Shown: one piece after another, positions 24,270-37,600 of the stretch
Layout of the letters: each line of letters opens with the position of its first letter
How positions within the stretch are numbered: position 1 is the stretch's first letter
Origin: Toxonevra muliebris
Taxonomy: Eukaryota; Arthropoda; Insecta; Diptera; Pallopteridae
Reading direction: 5' to 3'
NCBI GenBank assembly: GCA_963691655.1
Contig: OY829328.1
Span: 80,480,400 to 80,544,399, forward strand
Length of the DNA stretch: 64,000 nucleotides
Program-made: the position numbers and the translations under genes
Notes under the pieces: generated by a model
Database searches by the model: none
What the model was told of the DNA's origin: nothing
The model's input: only the letters and a program-made list of their open reading frames with translations

Positions 24270-25625
24270 TTTATTTTGTGAACATTTTTTAAGTTGCATT
24301 TTAGCAAATTTTATTAAAGACTAGAAAGCTTTAGACGATGGCTTCGATTCCAATATTGTATTCTGTCCTTTGTTTATTATATCGTAAAATAAATAAAGAA
24401 AAGCTAAAAATAATTATTTGTTATTGTTTTACTAGCCAAATTCAGTATTACTCAAAATGAAGATATTTAGCATATTTTAAAGAACAAAACTGAATGTAGG
24501 TTATGCAGAAATTACAACAAAAATTCATAGGAGGTGGACATATAATGTTTTTAGGAGAGAAAACATCAAATGATAGAAGATAGACACACGCAGAAATAAT
24601 CTTTATCTTAAAGAGCATGAACTGTTACTTTCTATATTTGTTGTTTTACTTGCGAAATTGAGAAACTCTGAGAAACAAATAACCAATTGAATACAGGATC
24701 ATATAAATGCAGGTTATGTTAGTATTACAATAACAACTCGACTTTTTTTTTTAGAGAGAAAACAATAAATGTTAAAAGGTGGACCGTAAACTATGCTAAA
24801 TTTGTTTTTATCTCTTAATTCAAAAATTACAAGGCGTTACCTCCTTTATAATTTGTTGTTGTTTTATACTAACTACCCCTCCATTCACATGAGCTTTTAA
24901 AGAAAAACTACTCCATTTTTAATGGCGAGTGGTTTAAAGAATTTTTGCCAAATTTTAAAAAATGCTTTCGTCTATATTTAAATATAATTACATTCAAACA
25001 CAATTTTAATTTTAAAATAGTTTATTTTTAAATGTTGTTTCAACATTGTATTAAATATATTGTTAACATGTTTTATTGAAATCTAATTTAATTAGAAAAC
25101 TAGAGTAATTTTTGCTTTTCCTTCATAAAAAAAAAACTAAAAACCAAAAATGAAATTATTAAAAGAATAAGTTTAAATTAACGTGATAAAATAATGATGA
25201 CTGATTATTTCGAAAATTGTTTATTATTGACAATAAGTCTGTTACCAGTTAAATTAGATGAAGTTCTTATATTAAAATTAAAGTGAAAAAATATAGCAAA
25301 AAATTAACATTTCACTTGCTAAAATTAATTAAGAAAAGACAGTTAAAAGGCAAATTAATATGACAACTTAATAAATTAATAAATAGCAAAAAAAAAAAGA
25401 ATAAAATAATGTTTACAGTCCAACACAATTATGCAATTGTGTATACATGCGTGTGTGTGTGTGAGTGTATTATAATGGTATTGGTGCAGTATTTAGTTGA
25501 ATGTGTGTAATAGTCTAAAATCAAATCTCCAAGTTTCTTAACGCTAAAGTAAATTCATCAAATTTGGATGGTTGATTGGTTGTTTGCAACATTATAAAAT
25601 AAATAAATAAAACATATAGAATTTT
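24270..25625. other. Convergent 3' intergenic region, CZIB / Scap
   Basis: Very AT-rich and includes both 3' untranslated regions. A short GT microsatellite lies near 25451-25463. No gene or structured repeat was recognised. Confidence 0.6.
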
Positions 25626-28600
25626 TTAATTGCATTTATCCGCAACAATTGGAAAACGCACAACTCTGATTTCATTGCCATAATCACAGACAACTGAATC
25701 GGCTGCCAGCATCATGATTTTCGGGCATAGCTGCAAATTTGAACAATCCAATTTGACTTCACGCGCTGGTTCACCAGTGCGTACATCCCAAACAATAAGT
25801 GAACCTACGAATAAAATAAAAAATTCAGCGTTAATTTTACATCTAGTGGTTAAAAAAAAATTTGCAACTAAAATCATACCCATTTTGCTTGTAACCAATA
25901 GTGATGGCGTTAACATAAGCAAACTTGAATAGGCATTTGATATATTAATGGTGGTGAGTAGATTTCCTTGAAATCTTTCCCACACACATATTCGCTCATC
26001 GATGCCAAGCGATATAACATAACTGGGCGCACATGCCAAATAACTGATGGCGCCATCATGTGCTTGTATATTATACATACACGCGCCCGTGAAGAGATCC
26101 CAGACGCACAGCATACCATCCTGGGAACCGGATCCACCGGTGCCTGGCTGCCAGCGATCAACAAAAAGGCACGTTATTGGGCCACAATGACCATGTAGCG
26201 TATACTCAATATTCGTATTATTAAGGCTGTATACCTGTAGGTGTGTGCAAAATATAGATAAAGAAGAATTTTATTCTGCAAAAATTGATTTAATCTTTTA
26301 ATAAAAATACAATAATGACGTAAAATTCCTAACTAATAAATAAATAAATACGAGCTCTCAGAAATAATACACTGTGTTAAAAAAGTTAATATGACTATTT
26401 TTCAAATCGGTAATGAGTGTTATTTATTTGTTTGTCAACTTTAGACAATAAAATGAAGACACTGGAATAAAACGCAAACATCTTTAATCCTTTATAGCTT
26501 GCAAGAGATTGGAAATAGGCTCGCCTACCCTGATGACGCTTTGCTGCTTTCGACCTTTTACTTATCTCCATCTCTTTTCATATTGACTACCGTGGCGAAT
26601 TCACTTCGTATATTTTGTATGAAATTGTTTTTGTTTTTTCTTTATCTCTTGCTTCAAATAACATGTGCCGTTACCTCCAATAACATAACAAGCAATATAC
26701 TAAATTGAGTATTACTCTGAGAGTGATTGCACTTAGCACTCATTTTAAAGAAACACACTATAATAAATTAAATATGCTACGCTACAACAACAAACCGCAT
26801 GGATTGCGATTTATTATGTGTTGAATTTTGCCATTCAGCCGTTTTTTGTTGTTGTTCTTCTGAAATTATTTATTTATATATTTACAAATGTAATATAATC
26901 CTAAATGAAAATATAATATGACTTCTCTGAGAGTGAAATGAGAGAAAACATAAATATTAAGAGATAACGCATCATAAAAACATAACCTATACTAAAATAA
27001 TAACAAAAACAAACTGCCATATGCAAGAAAAATTAGTATCCCAGTTGTGGAGTAATTATCATTGGGCCCTTTCAGCGAAAATGTGAAAAGAGAGCAAACG
27101 AGTTTTTCATCTCTGAGTTGTAAACAACGTATTTATAATGGAACACTGCATACTTCAGTGAGAAATGTGTAAATGAGTTTTTTGACGAGAGCGTGCGCAG
27201 TGAAATCGTTAACACATTACAAGTTTCGACTAGTCCAACTACTTCATTCAATCGTACAATAAAAATTTGCTATGTGTGTGGAATTTTTTTGTTTATTGGC
27301 AGAATCTATACGAAAAATATCACAAAACATCTCTGCAATTTCCGCTCAAATGTGCAGCTACGGCGAAATGCTTTATAACACTTTGCAACAACAAAAAACT
27401 ACTCTCACACATCTTCGCTGAAATGTGTGACGGCCCTTGAAGCGAATATAATTCTTATGTGACTCCAACTTGCCTTTTAGTTTTCTTGATCTCTTACTTT
27501 TCCAATAATACTCTTTCTTTTCGGATTTATTATATATTGTCACTACTCTCATAAAATGGATGTCTTCCCTTTTTCGATCTTCTACTTCATTGAACTAATT
27601 CAATATTAAAAAAGTATTTACATTCGCCGTGTTTAATGACATATACAAAATTTTTTCATGTAAATTTTAATACTAATATTTCTTCAAATCTTATTGCAAA
27701 CTTCTATCGGCTATTTATCTAATTTATAAATATATATCTGCAAATTTTATTCTCACTTACTTTTAATGTATGATCCTGACTGCCAGTGAACACCATATTA
27801 TTCACAATTTCCATGCAGGTTATTGGCTGCTGATGTGCCAAACGCACGCTCTCCAGTGTGCATTTCATCTCTTCTTTTGCTGTTTTTTGTGTATCATCGG
27901 AACGTTGCTGCTGCTGATGATGATGCATCAGACCAATGCTACCAGTCGAACTGGTGCGTACATGCGCTAAATGAAGAAAGAAAGAGAATAAATTGCTGAA
28001 AACATTTTATATCTTATGTCAAGCTTACTTCTTCGATAAGCTGATGTAAAGCCCCAGTCAATTTGTTTTCCTTTGTAATATGTTTCTAAGCGATAGAAAT
28101 CCAGACGACCACATAACCGCGCAACTATTATACGATCACCGTTTAGATGGATGTGCGTGATCCCCTGATTACGTTTTGAATCTTCTTGGTAAGCGCACTT
28201 AACAAAAAATAAAAGCAATTATTTTATTGTATTTTCTTTTGAGAAATGTTTAGTTTTAAATCATAATTTATGTATTTACCTTTAGCACACCAGCTGGTGT
28301 TTCCCACAATTCCACACGTCCATTCGCACAACCAACCGCAATCAAATTGTCATAATAATCTAAACACCATATTGGTGAATTATTAAGTTTTCGCAACAAT
28401 ATTTGCCCATCGTTGCGTTGTGTGGCTATTTGCATATCGCTACGATTTATTGTGGTTAAATTTTCACCACTACGAGCATCCCACACCTTAATTTGACCTT
28501 TCAAGCAACAACTAATAATGTTCGCACCATCCGACACCAGACATTCAATTCGATGTCGATGTCCGATAATTTGTGTTGGCACACCCTCCAATATTTGTTC

Positions 28601-31600
28601 GGTCTTATGTGCAAACTCTGAAGATTCATTCCAGCTGGAGCGCCATTCGGCATAGTTGCGCGTACAGATGCAACGATAGAAAACTACCATCGTATAACAG
28701 AGCACGAAAATACTAATGCAACATAGCATGATGGCAAAGAAAATTTCCATGGGACTCTTGGGAAATAGAGGCGTACCACCAGGCATCACCATGGGCGATT
28801 CACGATTTTCATCATCACTGAAATCGAGCGGATCGAGTGCGGCGGCCAAGGCTTTCCATTGAAAATTATGTACTAACTTCTCGTTAGGATTACGTATGAG
28901 TATAGCTACTTCGGGTTTGATGGCGTGCGACAGCTTTATAGTTGGTAATAGGGTTACATAGCGTCCACTTAACGATATATTGTACTGTTTCATAATGGTG
29001 GACCAATGAAAGTTGGAAAGAAAATAATTCAACTCGAAATCGGGATAGAGTAAACGACGTATTTCAGCATCTGTCTCATTGATTTGGGAGGCACCTGCAA
29101 AAAGTTAAGGAATTTGTTTTAGTTTTTCATTATAATTGAAAAGCCCATTGCCAATTCAACTAGCATTGCAATTTTCAATGACAATGAAATTTACTTTCTA
29201 TTTACCATTCTACTTTCAAATAATAATAATGAAAAATCAATACTAATGCATCTATCTGCGTTTGCCTACTGACTAGCTTTACTCACCATCATGTCCCGCA
29301 TGTTGAGCACTTCCAAAAACACTTCTACCATTACCAGTCGAGACGCCACCAAAACGATCACTTTCATGTTGACCACCACCATAAGTAGCTGAGGACGAAG
29401 ACGAGCCCGCTGCCGCTGCAGCCGAATTGATAGCATGTTGAACATTTGAGAAAAAACTCGACACTGCTCCTCGTCCCGCATCTACATTACGCTGAAATTC
29501 ATCTGCTACGAATGCCGTACGATTGGCATCCATTATAAATAAATTTTCCAGATATCCCGAATTATAGACAATCGAACAAATCCAAACGCTCATCCAAACC
29601 ATGAAAGCTCGTTGAAAGAAACGTGTGCGTGCCCAAAAATTCACCAATTTCAAACGTTTCGGTATGCGCTCATGATTTGCAATGGAATTCAAAGCAATGG
29701 ATGAACGTTTGGGCATGTCACTAGCTGATGGATGTGCATTAAGATCGGCAAATGCAAGCTTCGGATGTGATTGTGAACGATGAAATATACCGGCACCGGG
29801 AAATGGCGGTGGTGAAAATCCACCTGATGTACCTGCAGCACTGGCAGTCGATGGCATACCAATGCCACCATTCGAAAAGAAACGAAACTCATTTCGTCCG
29901 TTGTTTAGCATCCCGCCACCACCACCACCATATCCACCAATGCTATTATTAGCTGTAGTTGTGGTAGTTAGCATCATTTTTGGCAAATGTTTTGCTTCCA
30001 TTGTATACTCAACGTGTTTGATATTCATGGCCAGTATAGTGGAAAACAGCAACATTTGCAACATGAAATCCGAAAGTAAACCAACAATTGCGAAGACACA
30101 AAACTCCTGTATTACAGGCACAAATGTAGCCAAGCCAATGGTGAGTATAGTAATTTCGGTCATTAACGTCTTCGAGATGTGCCAACCCTCTTTGCTGAGC
30201 GCTTGGGCGACACGTATTTTTACATCGAATGTTTCATCGGTCGAGACAACGCTCTTGGTTATGACGAGGCAATTTTCCAGGCCCACCAATATAACGAGAT
30301 ATGGAAAAATATCTTTCGATTGTAAGCTAATGGTTAATCCGAAAAAGAAACACAATCCCAGGGACATGACCAAACTGCCCAATACCGTCACCACTGAACA
30401 AAGGGCGAGCAGTACTCGTGAACGTATAATTTCGATTTTTCGCACTGAATAATAAATGTAGGTGAAGAGTAGTAAAAATGCAATTGAAAGCGGTAGAAAT
30501 TCTAACATTTTAAATTCACCAGGATAGAAAATGTATGTAATAGAAGATTTTTCTTCACGCAGTTGGTGTTGGTGCTGTTGCTGTGTTTGAGCTGATGCTG
30601 TTGTTGAGATCACTGGTGGTGGATAGTGATGCAACAATTTTTCCTTCAGTGTTTTCAAATATTCTTTATCATTTTGTTTCAATATCAATGTAATAGCATA
30701 TTGAATTATACGTGAACGTGATCTAAGCGGATATCGCTTGAAGCCAGTGTCCTGCATAGGAAGACCAAACAGCATTTCCGCTGTAGAAACTTTAGTTTTT
30801 TGTAGATTCTAAAAGAAAAAGGTTATAAAATCAGAACTTAAGAATTAACTCTATTAAAGATGAACTAAAATTTTTAGGCATTATTTGAGTGCAGTGGGTC
30901 TCACTGTAGAGTGGAGGAAACTTTAACGTCTGCCTAAATGACTACGAAACATCGGAGTTTAGTCAGAAGAAATAGGTATGTGTATGGAACACTACTGATC
31001 AGTAAGGATACTGCAGCCCTACAATCACAGGACAACTTTAGTTTCTTTAGGAAACCTGGTCTAGTAGAAAGTTTATAACGTAGTCATTAAAACCTAAAAC
31101 ATTTATAAAATAAAATTCCTAAAACTCATAAACGTATCCTGACTTCTCAAGCATCATATGACTGGACTTAATGCGACTTTACGAGAAATTTCATCCGCAC
31201 TTCGCAATGCTATTGTGGAGTTCCATCGCCATACAGAGAATGGACACATCGTCTCTCACCAACAGGCATACAAAGATATCGCACCATGAGAATAGAAGTG
31301 TCGTAACTTCCAAAATATAGTTTTGAGATAATCGCATTTCAAACATTGTAATAGTGTGATGCTTAATGGGGTGGAAAACTGTTATTGGCTAAGTGCGGTT
31401 AAACGGTAAGAGATGGAAATTTCGACAGTTCTCCATTGAAAAGAGCGATTAAAAATGCATTAGATTCAATCATAACCTGAAAATTGTCATTTTGGAAGTT
31501 TCGACACTTTTATTTTCATGGTGCGATATGCTGGATTAGTATGTGGAGGCCTGACAATTATAAAAACAATTTGCTGTAAATGAACATTACACAAATGTAC

Positions 31601-34600
31601 TAAGGACTAAGAATTACAAAAACAATTACTCGTGTAAATTTACTGCATTACGAACGCAACCATGCGTCTGCGCTCAAGTCCCAACTGAGATAGTTGGCAA
31701 CGTAGGTTACTGTCATTGTCAGCAAAATGCAGCGCAGCAGACTGCATTTTGTTGTGATTAGAATATTTAAAAAAAAAGTTAAATCGCGTCGAAACTATTA
31801 TAAAATTTATAAACAGTTTTTGAAAAGTGCTTTCTTGGGGCTTTGATACAATAGATCTTATAGGTCGCAGTGCCTGACTTTCGAGTCGTCCTTCCTTGCC
31901 GGTCTCTATATACAAACATTGTTGTTTTTTTTACTACAAACTTTCATTAAGCCGTAAATAAAAAAACTAGACATAAACTAAAGTCATGACTTTGAAAAAA
32001 TTAAACTGGAGATTTAATTTTTCAATTCTCAAAATTTACTTTAAAACTAAACACAGATCCATCGTCTCCAATCGGGCGTAAAGTATAGTGAGTAAAATCG
32101 CAAGATTTTGATTTTAGCGATAGTGTCTTGGTTTTGCTATTCTCGGCTATAGTGTCAGCTAGTAACGATTGTAACTCAGGTACAAAGGAAACAAATAAAA
32201 ATCGAAACACATTTGCAATTGCAAACTGCATCTAAGCACATTGCCTTTAAATCATTTCTTAAATTACAGAGACAAAATAAACAAAACTATATTATTAGTT
32301 TTGTTTGAATACTAATTAATGTCAACATCATATCATTGAATGAATATGTTCATCACTTAGGTATAGAAAAACACAGCAAAATGTAAGCAAACAAATGATT
32401 GTAGTATCGACGTAGTTCAATACATATGCACATAAATAACCATTTAGTATAAACCACTAAAATAAATGACTCATTTTGGTATTTTTTAAATTTCAAGTGG
32501 TTAGAAAGAATAGTACAACAATAAAATATAAACGAAAAACAAGCAAGCAAAAAATATATATCTAAAATGAAAGCACTATACGACATAGATATACATACAT
32601 ATGTGATTTGATTTTAACACCCTCATAAAAAAAGCAAATAACTCAGAATAAATAACTATATCAAAAAAAAAAAGAGCTGCATATCTTCATTCACATCACT
32701 CAAAATTATGACTAATCTTAAATCTAATAGCAAAGTTATAAATGCTTGTTTTTCCAAGTAAAACTTACATGATATTGAAATATTGTATTTAATATATTCG
32801 TATCTTTTGTAAAATTTTCAACATTTTGTCCCCAAACATTTGCCGGCGATAGCACCAAACAATTATACTCTGGAAATATTTGTTTATTTTGTGAACGTTT
32901 AACATTATCCACATTCAGGCAGATTTTATCAAGTGTACGTTGGCTGTAATTGAATTAAATAATAATAGCAATATTATTAAATATTTAAATTGGTCAGAAC
33001 TTCACACACACACACACTCAGAGGCACAAAGAAACACAAATACGTAGGTATAGTTACGTACACATGTCTGTTTGTATTTACTTACTTCTCTTCACTTTCA
33101 TGATTGCGCACAATTTCAAGTAATTTAAAAACTTCATAGAGTGGTGCACGAAATGCATCCATTAGTTGCATCTCTTCGCTCCAAGGTAATACGCTAGCAC
33201 GTAATGTTATCTGTTGTACGTAGAGTATAGGTGAACTTTGTGCCCATGGAAACGGTGGTTCATAACTAATATTATTCACATTGAATATATTTTTAACCAA
33301 TGAAACATTTCTTTCTCCTTCACCGAATAATGAATATTTACCCTCAAAGGGTAAAACAATTTTGGTTGGTATTGTACCGGGTAGTGGTATATTGATGAGT
33401 GGATAACTGAAAAAGAAAAAAAAATTATTGGAAAAAAATGTTTAAATTATTTATATTTCAATAATTCATTCGCTGACTCAAAGTTGAAGAATTTCATAAA
33501 CTAATATTTTAATGCATTTTTGGTTATCTGTTGAACTTTGAGGCAACAAATTGGTGACTACATATTTTGATATACCGAAACTGAAACTGTGTGGGGTAAT
33601 CGATTATCAGAATATTTTGATTAAAAATAATCTTGATTTCATTGATTGATTGATTGATTTGAAAGAGTGCTTATGTTCTGGAACCAAATAAGTTTATTTT
33701 ACTTTCATTTTATCAGAGTTAGCGATAAAGTTTCTACTAAACTAGCTCATATATGTATTCTTATAATATCTTCGATGCCTCTTTTTCCTGAGAGAGAATG
33801 TATCGTAGCTTAGGAAAATATGCCCTGACGTTTTACATACATGTTGTTAGAGTTAAAATTGCACACGAATGGAAGAGACCTACAGTATATATATATAGCA
33901 TTTGGGATTGGAACCCGAGGCAGCTGGGTTTCCAGTCTAGCACTCGACCACCGAAGTGTCCTAGTATATATTCGAAGAGAGATCATAACTATTATAATTA
34001 AAACATTATTTTAAATCGGGTCAGTAGTTCCAGAAATTACATCAAGCATACATTCAAACCAAACATTAATATTTTCGGATCCTCTAACGAAAAAATGCTC
34101 CTCTAAATGGAAAAATGCTGTTATTAATGAAATTTTCAAATCCTAGGATGTTCATCATATTTTGATTTTGTTTTCATTCTACAGACGCATTTCGCCACTG
34201 TAATTGGAATTTCATCATAATTTTTGGTTGTAACAATGTATCCATAAACATATTGTTACTAATTTTACGAAAAAGTGCTGAATTTATTCAAGTTTAGTTT
34301 TCTACCAAAGAAATTAAACCAAATAAGCGAAACTAAAAAATAAAATTACACGATTTTTTCCTAACATCCGAATATCGGCTCTTCTTAATTAATTTTTTGG
34401 ATCTTCAAAATCGATTTGCTCGGCGAGCACCATGAAATTGTTGTTGCACCGAACACAAAGAGCGAGTATTTACTCACTCTTACACCGAAAACGATATGCT
34501 CGTTGTATTGTTCATCGATCACGCCGAGTTTCTAGGGTGGCATTGAGCTATTTTATTTACGAAATAGTATCATTACATCCAAAATATTACTAAACAGAGG

Positions 34601-37600
34601 AGTGCATTTCGCCTAAAAGTACCTCTGCAATGAGCTGAATGTAACCACTACGACCGAGCACGAGAGAAAATGTTTTGTGTTCGTCGTGTAAGTTGAGAGG
34701 TGGAAGGTAAACATAGTTTCCTTAGACGTCTGAATCGTTGCAGATTTTTTGGCAAATGAATTGGATGCTATTAGAACTTTTGCTTTCTAGCATAAGGATG
34801 CCATTCCAACTTAACCTAATCATTGAAACATTTGAAATTTGAAATTTAGGTTTCTGAAAAATCAAGAACCACAAGTAATAGTGCTTAAGATTTCAAATTC
34901 AGCATTTTGAGTAACTTCAATATTCTTAGATGTTGTTTTTGCAAGTAAGTCTTTCAAATAGTTTTGGTAGAATAGGTTAAAGGTTGATATGTCTACACGA
35001 CGGTACTTTAGTCGGGTTCCTTCAAGGCTTAAGAATTTTACAGGCCGACGAAATGTAGAACCAGAAACCAGACTACGTTCACAGATTCTCAGATGTAGGA
35101 AAATTCACAAAGCGATATAACGAAAAGAAGAAGACATTTGAGCAAATTCAACAGCATTTGAAAGAGAAAAACTTGTACTTTAAGATACTAACTGAACTGA
35201 AAAAAATCAACAGGGCTACATAACCTGAAAAATAGGCAAAAACCACTTTGTTGTACTTTTGTGTTAGGATATCTCAAAACCCTGCTGGAGCAATTCTGAG
35301 GGCAGATTTGAATTCAGCGATTCAAAACCCTTCGGAAGAGTACAGTCTGGTTTCTGGTTAAGGATGCTGGTCAAATTTTGTCGGCCTGTGTTATCGTTAT
35401 CTGGGATCTGGGAGGTTTGTTTTTTGCCTTAGAGAGCATTGCGTTGAATAGGTAAGTAATATGAGAAATACATAGTTATCGCTGACAAACTTTTTAATCA
35501 TTATTCCAGTGAATCAATTTCAATACTTAAAAGAAGTTTGGTATTAAACAATGACGTAGCCACTGTCTTTTTATAGATTTGGGATTCTTCCATGTTTATT
35601 CCTCGGTGCATGAGTCCCTAGTAAATTTACTTTATTTCTTGTCCCTATTTCATTTAGTTGCACTAGACAATCCACTACTGTATTTTAAGGATCAAAATGA
35701 ATCAGATGCTTTGAATTAATTTAAGTTAAGCTATAACTATTTGAACATTTTGCAATATCTTGACGCATGAGGTTAAACTGTCCGAAGGGCTTTCTTAGCG
35801 GTATGTGTTTTCGTTTGTTGATTGACTTAACTTAATTGATTTAACTTGATATAATTAGTATTGAATAATTCTATTCTATATTTTTAATTTTTTTAATTGA
35901 TTTTTAATTTCAGAATACAAACATTTCGACTCTTGTAAACCACTTTAAAAGCGGACATTTTTATTTTGAAATAAAAAATTTCAATTATAAATCAGAAAGT
36001 ATCAATTTAAAATCATCTGATTTTAAACAGAAAAACGTGTAGAATAAAATTATTAGAATTTAATTTTGTAAATTTCATGATTAATTAAAAATCTTCATTA
36101 TTCGGTTAATCAGAAAGGTTCAGCTCTATGAAATATTTATGAAGTTTTGCATTAGGTAGGGTGCCATCCTTCTGTCTTCCCTAAAGCCCTCGAGAAATTC
36201 CCCGATTTTCGATCAAATTCCCTGCACCGGTATAATTTTATGTTACAACAGCACGATACGCACTTTCCATATAAACATTTTATAAAAACGAAAAATACCT
36301 TAATACCTTGGCTTAAAATTGATCTCGGTGACTGTTATTTTAAAGCGGCCCTGTACTATCTCGGTCCAAAACTTCACCAATTTTTATAGGATCGGTAGGT
36401 TAATAGAAATGTTATTTCTACCTTCGGAGTTCTTTTGACACATGAGTCGGGCTCAAACTTGTACAAAGTTTAGTCCCATTGGGTAGTAGTTACCACACCA
36501 AATTTGTACGAGATGGGGTGTTTCGAGTTACTAGACGTTGATTTTGATAGATAAACAAGCCTTAGCCCACTTTTGGACATCAATGTTCTCAAAAGAAAAA
36601 ACATGGACTTTCTTTTGGCTCAAATAAAAAATGGCAAAAACCTTGTTTTGAGAAAAACAGGTTCAAAGTTTTGACTATCGGTTTTCAACATTTAAAATAT
36701 ACTTCGTCTTCTATATGATGGCTGACCGTAGTTTGCAAGTTTACAGATTAATCAGCAAGGGTTAAGAGTTATTAATCAGGAGCTGCTGGGCCAAGGCATA
36801 GCTAAACCTTTTTGAACTGCCGAAAGGGAAGGCAACACTCGGCGTTATAATTGTCTATATCTACGAAAACACTCTGAGTTTCTCTCTGAAATTTTTACAA
36901 AATACTTTTGAAATGAAAGACTTTAAATTACACACTTTTTTAAAAATCGATTTCTTCAAACCAAGCGAGTACAGGGCCCACTTAAGAAAAGATGAAGATT
37001 TTAAGATTTAAAATATGATATAAAAGTTAAACGATTTCCATTTCATAAAATTTGACAAAAAATACTCTACAGACTTTAATAACTAAAAGCTGAGCGATTT
37101 CGAATTCCCCGCAAAAACAGCTCATTCCCCGTACTATGTAAAATTACCCGCAAAGCGGGGAATTCCCCGTAAGCTGGCATCGCTGGTGCCAACTCTACTC
37201 TTTTGAAGAGAATATATCGCTCTTTTGCTGATAGTTAGTCTGCTTTTACTCACACCGATTTGTGCTCGATTTTCCTTACCTATTTTTACATATTCTGTTT
37301 TGTTATCTTGTTCAATCGGTGACAGCTTTTATAAACAACGATTTTGTATTTCTATTGTTTCTTTGTTATTCGTTTTACATGATTGGAACAGAGATGCAAC
37401 ATTTGTAAAACACAAACGTCAAAAATCGTTGGTACAACCAATTATGGCTCGTTCACTTTCGTCTCTCCTCCCTCGCCAACAAACAGAAAACTAGTGAGTG
37501 AAATCGGGCAGAAATTGTTGTGTGAAAAAGCGGACTTAAGTGTACAGAAACAACTCTTGTTTTATGAACTCTCCTCGTGAGAAGATTATGTGTATTTTAA

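Noticed and set aside
29752..30452. Long plus-strand open frames
   Set aside because: They are antisense shadows of the Scap exon that encodes the sterol-sensing domain; the minus frame has the family motifs.
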